This document shows positions 25,302 to 33,161 of a stretch of 38,447 nt of DNA, in pieces. A program made the position numbers and the translations under genes. Where the stretch lies: positions 1 through 38,447 of the forward strand of contig CALMZR010000010.1 in the NCBI GenBank assembly GCA_937870845.1, given 5' to 3'. The DNA comes from an uncultured Chloroflexota bacterium (GTDB taxonomy: Bacteria > Chloroflexota > Chloroflexia > Thermomicrobiales > UBA6265). The notes beneath the pieces are model-generated. The model ran no database searches. It saw nothing but the letters and a program-made list of their open reading frames with translations, and had not been told where the DNA came from. Positions within the stretch are counted from its first letter, which is position 1. Each line of letters opens with the position of its first letter.

Positions 25302-25430
25302 CGCCGCACTCGTCCCAGAATTGGCCCGTGGCGGCCCCGCCACGAAGCTGCTGACCGCGCGCGCTCGGCTACACTCTGCGAACCAGTGTACATTGCCAGC
25401 ACCGGGCAATTCGTTACCAGGGAGCGCCAT

Positions 25431-26909
25431 ATGACTTCTGCGTACCTCGCCGACCGGCCAACCGATGCCATCGATGCCCAGTACGTCGAAGACGCGGTGC
25501 GCGACAACGCCTGGCTGCATTTCACGCAGATGGCGGACTACCGGGACCCCGACAAGCGGCCGCTCATGATCGTGCGCGGGGAGGGCTCCACGCTCTGGGA
25601 CATCGACGGCAACGCGTACCTCGACCTGCTGGCCGGCATCTACTCGGTGAACGCCGGATATGGACGGCGGCGGATCGTCGACGCGATGGCCGCTCAAGCG
25701 GCGCAACTCCCCTACGTCAACCCGTTCGGGTACATCAGCGTGCCAGCGGCGGTGCTGGCCGACCGTCTCGGCGATCTGGCTCCGCTCGGCGGGGACGCGC
25801 GCGTCTTTTTCACCTCCGGCGGTTCGGAGGCGGTCGAGAGCGCGCTCAAGCTTGCCAAGCAGTACCACACGATCAACGGCTTTCCACATCGCTGGAAGAC
25901 TATTTCGCGCCGGGTCGCGTACCACGGCACGACCATGGGCGCCCTCTCCGTCAACGGCCTGACCGATGCCCGCGCTCCGTTCGGACCACTGGCGCCCGGC
26001 GCGCGGCACGCGCCGATGTCGCACCGCTACCGCTGCCCGTACTGCCAGGACGCCTCCGCCTGCACCCTGACGTGCTACGACGAGATCGAGCGCCTGGTCG
26101 AGTTCGAGGGGCCGCATCAGGTCGCGGCGATCATCCTGGAGCCGGTGCAGAATGCTGGAGGCTGCATCCCGCCCGGGTCGCCTGACTACTTCAAGAAGGT
26201 CCGCAAGCTTTGCGACGATACCGGCATCCTCATGATCATGGACGAGGTCATCTGCGGCTTCGGCCGGCTGGGGACGCTCTTCGCCTCTGAGTACTACGAC
26301 GTGGTTCCCGACCTCATCACTACGGCGAAGGGCATCACGTCCTCTTACGCGCCACTGGGCGCCGTCATGGCGCGCAAGGGCGTGGCCGACGCCTTTGCCG
26401 AGCCGGCGACGGAGAATCTCCCGGCGCCGGTTGCCGCGGCTCGGAAGGGCGGCTTTCAGCACGGGCTGACCTTTGGCGGCCATCCCGTCTCCTGCGCCGC
26501 CGCAATCGCAAACCTCGACATCATGCTGGAGGAAGACCTGCCCGGACGGGCGAGGGAGATCGGCCAGTATCTGCGCGACGCGCTGGAGGCCACGCTGGGC
26601 AACCATCCCAACGTGGGCGACATCCGCGGCGTCGGGCTCTTCCTGGGCGTGGAGCTGGTTGCCGACAGGGGGACGAAGGAGACGTTCCGCGACAACGCCC
26701 TGCTCGCCTGGCTGACCGATCAGATGCGGCAGAGCGGACTGATTCTTCGCAACGACAGCCGCAACGACCCGACGACGCAACTGTGCCCGCCGCTGGTGAT
26801 CACCCGCGAGGAGTGCGACCGGACGGTCGCCATTCTGGATGAGACGATCACGGAGCTGGGCCGACAACTCGGGACGGTGGGCACGCGGCACGCCGCCGCG
26901 AGCGTCTGA
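25431..26909 (+). CDS. Class III aminotransferase
   Basis: 492 aa from the ATG at 25431 (GGGAG 7 nt upstream). Motifs: LWDIDGNAYLDLLAGIYSVN, FFTSGGSEAVESALKLAKQY, RVAYHGTTMGALSVNG, ILMIMDEVICGFGRLG (Asp to the PLP ring) and LITTAKGITSSYAPLGAVMA with the Schiff-base Lys, then FGGHPVSCAAAIANLDIM. Between them is a four-Cys patch, RCPYCQDASACTLTCYDEI, which could bind a metal or be structural. Relatives convert omega-amino acids, putrescine, taurine or 3-aminoisobutyrate with pyruvate or 2-oxoglutarate. The ATG region lies 129 nt from that of ppk on the other strand. The yccF gene begins 22 nt after its stop, so they may form an operon. Confidence 0.92.
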   Translation: MTSAYLADRPTDAIDAQYVEDAVRDNAWLHFTQMADYRDPDKRPLMIVRGEGSTLWDIDGNAYLDLLAGIYSVNAGYGRRRIVDAMAAQAAQLPYVNPFGYISVPAAVLADRLGDLAPLGGDARVFFTSGGSEAVESALKLAKQYHTINGFPHRWKTISRRVAYHGTTMGALSVNGLTDARAPFGPLAPGARHAPMSHRYRCPYCQDASACTLTCYDEIERLVEFEGPHQVAAIILEPVQNAGGCIPPGSPDYFKKVRKLCDDTGILMIMDEVICGFGRLGTLFASEYYDVVPDLITTAKGITSSYAPLGAVMARKGVADAFAEPATENLPAPVAAARKGGFQHGLTFGGHPVSCAAAIANLDIMLEEDLPGRAREIGQYLRDALEATLGNHPNVGDIRGVGLFLGVELVADRGTKETFRDNALLAWLTDQMRQSGLILRNDSRNDPTTQLCPPLVITREECDRTVAILDETITELGRQLGTVGTRHAAASV

Positions 26910-26931
26910 ATCGCGTCAAGGAGATGCAACC

Positions 26932-27366
26932 GTGAGTGGTGACGGAGCGCCGCACGAACTCGGGAGTCGATTCGTGATCGTCGAACCGCCGAACCTGATC
27001 CTGCGGGTGATCTGGTTCGTCCTGGTCGGGTGGTGGCTGACGGGGATTCTCTCGGCGGCGGCCTGGGCGCTGAATGCGACGATCATCGGGTTGCCGCTGG
27101 GGCTGTGGATCATCAACCGGCTACCGTTCGTGGCCACGCTGCGCCCAATCGGCACGGTGTACTGGTTGAACGAGGGCGTCTTGCGTGCCGCGACCGAGCA
27201 GCGCCCTTTTCTCCTGCGCGCCGTCTATTTCCTGCTCATCGGCTGGTGGTTCTCGGGGTTGTGGATGGCCGCGGCGTACGTGGTGCTGCTGACTATCATC
27301 GGCATGCCGGCCGCGTTCTGGATGTACGGCCGCATCGGCGCGGTGACAACGCTGTATCGGACGTAG
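26932..27366 (+). CDS. YccF-domain inner-membrane protein
   Basis: 144 aa from a GTG at 26932 preceded by AAGGAG (8 nt). Two similar copies of the YccF motif are present: VIWFVLVGWWLTGILSAAAW with ATIIGLPLGLWIINRL, and AVYFLLIGWWFSGLWMAAAY with TIIGMPAAFWMYGRIG, giving about four membrane helices. This doubled arrangement is the normal form of the DUF307/YccF family. The molecular function of YccF is unknown. It is 22 nt from the aminotransferase stop and probably in one transcript. Confidence 0.85.
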   Translation: MSGDGAPHELGSRFVIVEPPNLILRVIWFVLVGWWLTGILSAAAWALNATIIGLPLGLWIINRLPFVATLRPIGTVYWLNEGVLRAATEQRPFLLRAVYFLLIGWWFSGLWMAAAYVVLLTIIGMPAAFWMYGRIGAVTTLYRT

Positions 27367-27462
27367 GATGTCAGGTGTCGGGTGTCGGGGATTGAGCAAC
27401 CGCGCTGCTGCACGCCGCCCATGATTCGCCCCCGACCCCGTCACCCGTTCCTCGAAACCTGG
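27367..27462. repeat. Tandem TGTCGGG-type repeat between yccF and ftsH
   Basis: Right after the yccF stop (27364-27366) come near-tandem copies of a short unit: TGTCAGG, TGTCGGG, TGTCGGG (27369-27389), and CCCCGACCCCGTCACCCG about 40 nt later, which can pair with it partially. The stretch lies between two convergent genes and may form a weak bidirectional stem, but I would not call it a terminator. No ORF is convincing here. Confidence 0.5.
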
Positions 27463-29661
27463 CTAGACGTCTTCGCTGCTCAATCGCGCATCGACCGGGG
27501 CGCCGGCCGGAGCCAATGAAGGTTCCGGCTCTGCGGCACCGTCGCTGGAAGACTCGGCGTCCACTTTGCCGTTCTCGACGATGACGGCCTCGATGGTTGC
27601 GGGTTGCTGGGGGACGACGCCGGCCTCGGGGTCGAGGGTGTGGCCGGGGCCGAAGATCGCCATGACCTCCTTGCCGTCGAGGGTTTCATGCTCCAGGAGC
27701 GCCGCGACAAGGGCATCGAGCTTGTCGCGGTGCTCGACCGTGGTCTTGACGGCGCTGTCGAGAGCCGTTTCCACCATCTCGCGCACGGCGCTATCGAGCC
27801 GGTTGGCGGTGGCGTCGGAGTAGGCCTTCTCCTGCATGATCTCGCGGCCGAGGAAGACGTGCTCTTCCCCCGTGCCGAGGTAGACGGGGCCCAGCTCCTT
27901 GCTCATGCCCCACAATCCGACCATGCGCCGGGCCAGGCTGGACGCCTCCTTGAGGTCGTTCTCGGCGCCGGTGGTCACCTCGTCGTAGACGACCATTTCC
28001 GCGGCGCGGCCGCCCAGGAGCATCGCCAATCGCCCCACGAGAAACGTGCGGCTGTAGTTATGCCGGTCCTCCTCCGGCATCTGCACCGTTACGCCAAGAG
28101 CGCGGCCGCGAGGCACGATGCTGACCTTGCGCAGCGGATCGGAGCCAGGCGTGAAGTGGGCGACGAGGGCGTGACCCGCCTCGTGGTAGGCGACAACCTC
28201 GCGCTCCTTCGGGTTCATCAACCCGGTGCGCGTGGTGCCGAGGAGGATCTTGTCGAGGGCTTCCTCGAAGTCGGCGGCGGTGATCTCTTTGCGGTTGCGG
28301 CGCGCCGCAGTCAGGGCCGCTTCGTTGACGAGGTTGGCCAGGTCGGCCCCGGAGAACCCGGTCGTCCCGCGCGCCAGGGAGGCCTTGTCGACGTCGGAGG
28401 CGAGGGGCAGGCCACGGGTGTGGATGTTCAGAACCGCTTCTCGGCCAGCCTTGTCCGGCAGACCGATGACGACCTGACGGTCGAAGCGGCCCGGCCTCAG
28501 CAGGGCGGGGTCGAGGACGTCGGGCCGGTTCGTGGCGGCCATGACGATGACTTCCTGGTTGGTCTCGAAGCCGTCCATCTCGACGAGCATCTGATTGAGC
28601 GTCTGCTCGCGCTCGTCGTTAGAGCCGCCGAGACCGGCGAACCGCTGGCGTCCGACAGCGTCGAGCTCGTCGACGAAGACGATGGCCGGGGCGTTCTGCT
28701 TGGCCTTGTCGAACAGGTCGCGGACGCGGCTGGCGCCGACGCCGACGAACATCTCGACGAACTCCGAGGCCGAGACGCTGAAAAACGGCACGCCGGCTTC
28801 TCCGGCGACGGCGCGCGCCATGAGGGTCTTGCCGGTGCCCGGCGGCCCGACGAGCAGCACGCCGCGGGGCAGGCGCGCGCCGAGCTGGTGGTACTTGGCC
28901 GGGTTGCGCAGGAAGTCGACGACCTCGGTCAGCTCCTGCTTGGCTTCTTCCTCCCCCGCCACGTCGGCGAACGTGACCTGCGGACGCTCCGGGTCGTGCT
29001 GCTTGGCGCGGGAGCGGCCGAAGCCGAAGACGTTTTGCTGGCCGCGCGACATCTGCCGGCCCATGAAGATGATGAGACCGACGATGAGCAGGAACGGCAG
29101 CAGCGTCACCACGAGCGTCGAGAAGATCGAAGAGGTGTCGTTCTGCCCCTTGACGACGACGCCGTTCTCATTCAGCAGGGGCAATAAGCCTTCGTTGGTT
29201 ATCGGCGGAAGCGTGGCGCTGAGGCTCTTCCCCTCGACCACATTCTGATTCTCGTCATCAGGCTCAGATGTCAGCAATTGCTCGCTACGGCGATCCCAGA
29301 AAATCGGTTCTTCCAGCACGGCGGTGATGTTCGTGTCCGTCAGCGTCGCTTCGGTGACGTTGCCGGCGCGCACCTGCTGCTCGACCACCGAGTACGGCAC
29401 GGTGACGCTCTGCGTACTCTGCTGAGGGTCGAAGACCATGTAGAGCTGGTAGGCGACCAAGCCCAGGAAGAGGACGGCGATCACCCAGGGCGGGATTCGG
29501 GGACGCCCCTTGTTGGGGCCGAGGCCGCCAGGCCCGCTCGGATCGTTGCGGTTGCGGCCAGGAAAGCCGGGGCGCTTGCCCGACGATTTCCCGTCCTTCT
29601 CTTTGTCGTTGTCACCAAGCAGGTGGAGGCGCATCACCCCCAGTTGGCGAATGTTATCCAC
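27463..29661 (-). CDS. ftsH: ATP-dependent zinc metalloprotease FtsH
   Basis: 732 aa from a GTG at 29661; an ATG at 29634 is an alternative start. Two membrane helices (about 58-76 and 180-200) flank an extracytoplasmic domain. Then an AAA+ domain: [18 protein letters not shown] (Walker A, 272-279), [15 protein letters not shown] (Walker B, 327-336), the pore FVG motif in [31 protein letters not shown] (second region of homology), and the zinc site [12 protein letters not shown] (HEAGH, 493-497). The protease degrades membrane and soluble proteins in ATP-driven fashion. The N-terminal cytoplasmic tail is longer than in E. coli and rich in Gly and Pro ([19 protein letters not shown]), and the C-terminal tail is acidic. 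Convergent to yccF. No hpt or tilS gene is adjacent. Confidence 0.97.
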   Translation of the reverse strand: MDNIRQLGVMRLHLLGDNDKEKDGKSSGKRPGFPGRNRNDPSGPGGLGPNKGRPRIPPWVIAVLFLGLVAYQLYMVFDPQQSTQSVTVPYSVVEQQVRAGNVTEATLTDTNITAVLEEPIFWDRRSEQLLTSEPDDENQNVVEGKSLSATLPPITNEGLLPLLNENGVVVKGQNDTSSIFSTLVVTLLPFLLIVGLIIFMGRQMSRGQQNVFGFGRSRAKQHDPERPQVTFADVAGEEEAKQELTEVVDFLRNPAKYHQLGARLPRGVLLVGPPGTGKTLMARAVAGEAGVPFFSVSASEFVEMFVGVGASRVRDLFDKAKQNAPAIVFVDELDAVGRQRFAGLGGSNDEREQTLNQMLVEMDGFETNQEVIVMAATNRPDVLDPALLRPGRFDRQVVIGLPDKAGREAVLNIHTRGLPLASDVDKASLARGTTGFSGADLANLVNEAALTAARRNRKEITAADFEEALDKILLGTTRTGLMNPKEREVVAYHEAGHALVAHFTPGSDPLRKVSIVPRGRALGVTVQMPEEDRHNYSRTFLVGRLAMLLGGRAAEMVVYDEVTTGAENDLKEASSLARRMVGLWGMSKELGPVYLGTGEEHVFLGREIMQEKAYSDATANRLDSAVREMVETALDSAVKTTVEHRDKLDALVAALLEHETLDGKEVMAIFGPGHTLDPEAGVVPQQPATIEAVIVENGKVDAESSSDGAAEPEPSLAPAGAPVDARLSSEDV

Positions 29662-29780
29662 TGGCGTTCCATTTCTGATGGCGTTGGCGCATCAACGGCG
29701 ATCCTGCGCGGCGAATTCGGCGCGCATCAGGCTCATGCTACCCGATAACTCGGCCGGAAGAGCGCCCGCGTTTCCGTGAT

Positions 29781-30179
29781 TTATGTCGATTTATCCGTCC
29801 TCTCTGGCCCCGATCCCCTTGCCGACTCGTCGTGGACCATTCCCCAGCGAGCAGGGACCGCGTAGGGGTCGTCGACGCCATGCGCGAAGCCGAGCCACTC
29901 GACGCGTGATGAACGACGCAGGATGCCAGGGATGACCTGCCCATGCACGACCATCTTGGCGTACCGATCACCTTCTCCCCAGCGGCGCAGCGATTCCTGG
30001 TAGGCCTTGTCCGCCTCGGGATCGGACTGGAGCAGCTCGATGAACTCGGTGGTAGTGAACTCGTCGCCTTCGAGACGGTTGAGGACGTCCTCGATCGTCG
30101 GTTCGAGAAAGGCGATGATCGCGTCGACCCGGTCGGGCCGGTCGAGCGCCGGTTCGCGCGGGGCGTTGGCCGACATCAT
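29781..30179 (-). CDS. Conserved-looking protein of unknown function
   Basis: 132 aa from an ATG at 30179 (a GTG at 30206 is possible; neither has a strong RBS). The N-terminal half is helical and acidic (VDAIIAFLEPTIEDVLNRLE, then TTEFIELLQSDPEADKAY), the rest mixed (VVHGQVIPGILRRSSRVEWL, GFAHGVDDPYAVPARWGMV). There is no signal or membrane segment and I recognise no family. It precedes ftsH on the same strand by about 120 nt and could share its control region. Confidence 0.6.
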   Translation of the reverse strand: MMSANAPREPALDRPDRVDAIIAFLEPTIEDVLNRLEGDEFTTTEFIELLQSDPEADKAYQESLRRWGEGDRYAKMVVHGQVIPGILRRSSRVEWLGFAHGVDDPYAVPARWGMVHDESARGSGPERTDKST

Positions 30180-30292
30180 GAGCGCGCCCAGCGCCGGCGC
30201 ATGCACGGGCCGTGCCGCGCCAGACTAGACTTGGCGCAAGAGGGTCTTGTCTCCGGGGTCACCGGACACGAACCGTCGAAGGAGATCATTCC

Positions 30293-30802
30293 TTGACCAT
30301 CGTTGAGGCCGAGGCCGTTTCCCGCATCCGATCGCATCCGCATCTCGCGCTCTTCACCGGCTTAGCGTTGCTCCTGGCGACGTTGGCGGGGCCGATATCC
30401 GACGTGTCGGCGAAGGCTCCACCGCTGGCCACGACTGTGTTCGAGGTTAGCGCGTACGCCGCTCCAGATTCCACCGCCGCGGTGGTCGCGGTGCTGCCGG
30501 CGGATGCCGAGGTCGAACTGACCGGCAATGCCGCGCCCGGCTTCCTCGGAATTCTCTACGACGGCCAAGAGGTTTTTGTTCCCGCGCAGTACCTCTCCCT
30601 CGGTACGCGCCCCGGTATCGACACGGCCACGACGGTCGAGGACGCGCCGCTGCTCGAAGCGCCGCTGCCCGACGCCGACGTCCGCCTGACGATTCCCGAG
30701 GGTGAGACCGTGGTTCTAACTGGGGCCACGGTCGACGGCTACGACGCCGCGACGTACGACGGAGCCGGCGGCTGGCTCGACCGCCGGAGTCTCGCGCGAT
30801 GA
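30293..30802 (+). CDS. Secreted SH3b-like protein, probable TTG start
   Basis: 169 aa from a TTG at 30293 that follows AAGGAG at good spacing; no ATG or GTG fits as well. A hydrophobic segment (about 15-35: HLALFTGLALLLATLAGP) followed by DVSAKA looks like a signal peptide. Two SH3b-like modules follow: FEVSAYAAPDSTAAVVAVLP with VELTGNAAPGFLGILYDGQE, and APLLEAPLPDADVRLTIPEG with YDAATYDGAGGWLDRRSL. SH3b modules usually bind peptidoglycan or other surface polymers. The stop overlaps the start of the next gene by ATGA, so the exported protein and a flavin oxidoreductase are translationally coupled, an odd pairing. Confidence 0.72.
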   Translation: MTIVEAEAVSRIRSHPHLALFTGLALLLATLAGPISDVSAKAPPLATTVFEVSAYAAPDSTAAVVAVLPADAEVELTGNAAPGFLGILYDGQEVFVPAQYLSLGTRPGIDTATTVEDAPLLEAPLPDADVRLTIPEGETVVLTGATVDGYDAATYDGAGGWLDRRSLAR

Positions 30803-32046
30803 CGCGGACGCAGGAGCCAAACGGCTGGCGAGCCGCGGCAGAGACGCCAACGCTGCCGCGTAGCGCACAGGTGGCCGTGGCCGGTGGGGGCGTGAATGGC
30901 CTCTCCACCGCGTTTCAGCTCGCCAAGCGCGGCGTACGCGACGTAGTCCTGTTGGAGCGGCTGCGCCTCGGCTCCGGAGCGACCGGGAAGTCGGGGGCGC
31001 TGGTCCGCTGCCACTACGCCAACGTCCCGGAAGCGACGCTCACCCACGAGAGCCTCGCCATCTTCCGCAACTGGGACGACGAGGTCGGCTCTGGGTCGCC
31101 AGGGTTTTCGCCAATCGGGTTCGTCCAGGTCGTCGCACCGGAGCACGAAGACCGGCTGCGAGAGAACGTCGCCGCCCAGCAGCGCATCGGCATCGATACC
31201 CGGATCGTCGACCGTCAGGAGATGGGAGAGATTGATCCCTTTCTGCACACGGACGACCTCACCCTTGCCGCATTCGAGCCCGGCAGCGGCTACGCCGACC
31301 CCAACGCCACGCTCCACGGATTCGCGCGAGCCGCGTCGGGACTCGGGGTCCGCATCTTCGAGAACGCGCCCGTGACGGCCATCCTCACCCGGGGTGGCCG
31401 AGTTTTCGGCGTCGAGACGGTGATGGGAACCATCGAGACCAAGGCAGTGGTGATCGCGGCCGGGTCGTGGGCCGACCGGCTGCTGAACCCGCTCGGCATC
31501 GATCTCGGGTTGGAGCCGGTGCGGACGCAGGTGGTGCTGTTCCGCTGGCCGGCGGCGCTCGAAGGCCGGGGGCATCGGGTCGTCATCGACGCCGTCAATC
31601 ACTCCTGGCTGCGCCCCGAGGGGGCCAACTGCACCCTGATTGGGGCCGAGCGCAGCGTACTCACCGCCGATCCCGACGCACTCGACGAGTCGGTCGATGC
31701 GTCCACGATCCCAACAGCCCGGCGGGCTCTTGCCGCGCGCTACCCGATCTTCACCGACGCGATCATGCGCGGGGGGTGGTCCGGCACGTACATGCGCAGC
31801 CCGGACGGGCGCCCGATCATCGACCAGATTCCGTCCGTTCCGGGGCTGTGGGTGATGGCCGGCGACAGCGGGACGTCGTTCAAGACCTCGCCCGCCATTG
31901 GCGTCTGCCTCGCCGAGTGGATTGTGGACGGGGCTCCCCGATTGGTGGATCTGCATCCATTCCGGTCGACGCGATTTACCGAAGGGTCTCCCTGGCTCGA
32001 TGCCACGTCCTACGGGGATGACCGGGCGCTCACCGTCTCCCGCTAA
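30799..32046 (+). CDS. FAD-dependent oxidoreductase, DAO/sarcosine-oxidase-beta-like
   Basis: 415 aa from the ATG at 30799, overlapping the previous stop. FAD motif QVAVAGGGVNGLSTAFQLAK (about 24-40), DVVLLERLRLGSGATGKSGA with LVRCHYANV, GSGYADPNATLHGFARAASG, VVIAAGSWADRLLNPLGIDL, GWSGTYMRSPDGRPIIDQIP and LWVMAGDSGTSFKTSPAIGV; the last two are typical of sarcosine oxidase beta and dimethylglycine-oxidase-like proteins. The reaction is oxidation of an N-methyl amino acid or related amine; the exact substrate is unknown. No soxA/D/G-type partner subunits are adjacent, so it may be a monomeric member. Its 3' end overlaps rsgA by 4 nt (convergent). Confidence 0.88.
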   Translation: MTRTQEPNGWRAAAETPTLPRSAQVAVAGGGVNGLSTAFQLAKRGVRDVVLLERLRLGSGATGKSGALVRCHYANVPEATLTHESLAIFRNWDDEVGSGSPGFSPIGFVQVVAPEHEDRLRENVAAQQRIGIDTRIVDRQEMGEIDPFLHTDDLTLAAFEPGSGYADPNATLHGFARAASGLGVRIFENAPVTAILTRGGRVFGVETVMGTIETKAVVIAAGSWADRLLNPLGIDLGLEPVRTQVVLFRWPAALEGRGHRVVIDAVNHSWLRPEGANCTLIGAERSVLTADPDALDESVDASTIPTARRALAARYPIFTDAIMRGGWSGTYMRSPDGRPIIDQIPSVPGLWVMAGDSGTSFKTSPAIGVCLAEWIVDGAPRLVDLHPFRSTRFTEGSPWLDATSYGDDRALTVSR

Positions 32047-33056
32047 TCGGTATCGTCGGTTTCGCCGCGGCGAAGACGGGCGTAGCTCACGTATCGCTCA
32101 GGGCTGATGCGACCCTCTGTGACTGCCTCGCGAATGGCGCAGCCTGGCTCGTGCACATGGGTGCAGTCGGTGTAACGGCAGGCGCCGAGGTACGGCCTCA
32201 TCTCGGGAAACAGCTCGTCGAGCTGGCTGAGGTCGACGCCTTGCAGCGAGAGCGCCCGGATGCCCGGCGTGTCGGCGACAAACGTCCCGTCCTCACCCGG
32301 AATCCGATGGAGAACAGTGGCGACGGTGGTGTGGCGTCCTTTGCCGGTCGCCTCCGAGATGGTCCCCACCGTGCGCTCGCGCTCGGGGTCGAAGGCGTTG
32401 AGCAGGCTCGATTTGCCGACGCCCGAAGGGCCGGCTACGGCGGTGATCTTGCCGCTCAGGGCGGCCCGCAACTCATCGAGTCCAGCGCCGGTCTTGACGC
32501 TGAGGTAGTACACGGGGTAGATCGGCTCGTAGTCGGCAAATGTGGCTCGAGCCAGGGAGGGCTGACCGTTTGGAACCGGCGCGTCCAGGTCCATCTTGTT
32601 CACCCCGATAAGCGCCGGCAGCCCGCGCGACTCGGCCATGACCAGAAAACGATCGAGCAGGCGCGGGTGCGGCTCGGGCTCCCGCACGGCGAACAAGAAA
32701 AGCGCCTGGTCCGGGTTGGCCAGTATGACCTGTTCGACATCCCCGGTGTGCCGAGCGAGACGCGAGAGCGCGCTCCGTCGCGGGAAGACATGCTCGATGC
32801 GCCCCTCCCCCTCCCCCACGTCGGTCACGAGGACCTTGTCGCCCACGGCGACGAGATCGGTGCCGCGACGGCGCCGTTTCAGGCCGCCCTTGATCGTGGA
32901 CAGGAGCGCTCTTCCGTCGTCGAGAAGGACGGTGAAGTACTTGCCGTAGGCGCGGATCACGGTTCCAGGGAGGGCGGCTTCCAGCCCTTCGGGGTCTGGC
33001 GCCTCATCGCCCAGCTTGCTCGTCGCAGGTCTGCGCGCTGGCCGTCTGCCCGACAT
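32043..33056 (-). CDS. rsgA: Small ribosomal subunit biogenesis GTPase RsgA
   Basis: 337 aa. Circularly permuted GTPase: G4 NKMD at 153-156, G1 GPSGVGKSSLLNAF at 209-222, then the T-rich switch region GKGRHTTVATVLHRI, G3 DTPGIRAL at 262-269. An N-terminal OB fold covers about 29-95 and a C-terminal zinc finger has C293, C298, H300 and C306 (ACRYTDCTHVHEPGCAIRE). The order of motifs G4-G1-G3 is the RsgA/YjeQ signature. RsgA helps late assembly of the 30S subunit. It ends 4 nt inside the convergent flavin oxidoreductase gene. The gene upstream on the same strand is the Cys-rich protein, with a hairpin in the 105-nt gap. Confidence 0.96.
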   Translation of the reverse strand: MSGRRPARRPATSKLGDEAPDPEGLEAALPGTVIRAYGKYFTVLLDDGRALLSTIKGGLKRRRRGTDLVAVGDKVLVTDVGEGEGRIEHVFPRRSALSRLARHTGDVEQVILANPDQALFLFAVREPEPHPRLLDRFLVMAESRGLPALIGVNKMDLDAPVPNGQPSLARATFADYEPIYPVYYLSVKTGAGLDELRAALSGKITAVAGPSGVGKSSLLNAFDPERERTVGTISEATGKGRHTTVATVLHRIPGEDGTFVADTPGIRALSLQGVDLSQLDELFPEMRPYLGACRYTDCTHVHEPGCAIREAVTEGRISPERYVSYARLRRGETDDTD

Positions 33057-33105
33057 CGGCTGCGGTCTACGAATCGAGGTTCCGACGAACAGCCGACGGA
33101 GATGC

Positions 33106-33133
33106 CGCAGGGGCCCCGTTCGGCGCCCCTGCG
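33106..33133 (-). terminator. GC hairpin between the Cys-rich gene and rsgA
   Basis: A 9-bp perfect stem (33106-33114 with 33125-33133) and 10-nt loop lies 28 nt past the stop of the Cys-rich gene and about 50 nt before the rsgA start. No T tract follows on the minus strand, so I rate it as a possible terminator or attenuator only. Confidence 0.45.
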
Positions 33134-33161
33134 AAAACCGACGATGCGACCGCGGCGTCCA

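Noticed and set aside
25302-26891. 1303-codon minus-strand frame extending ppk across the aminotransferase gene
   Set aside because: PPK1 ends its conserved N terminus near 25301; the rest is low-complexity translation antisense to a clear class III aminotransferase.
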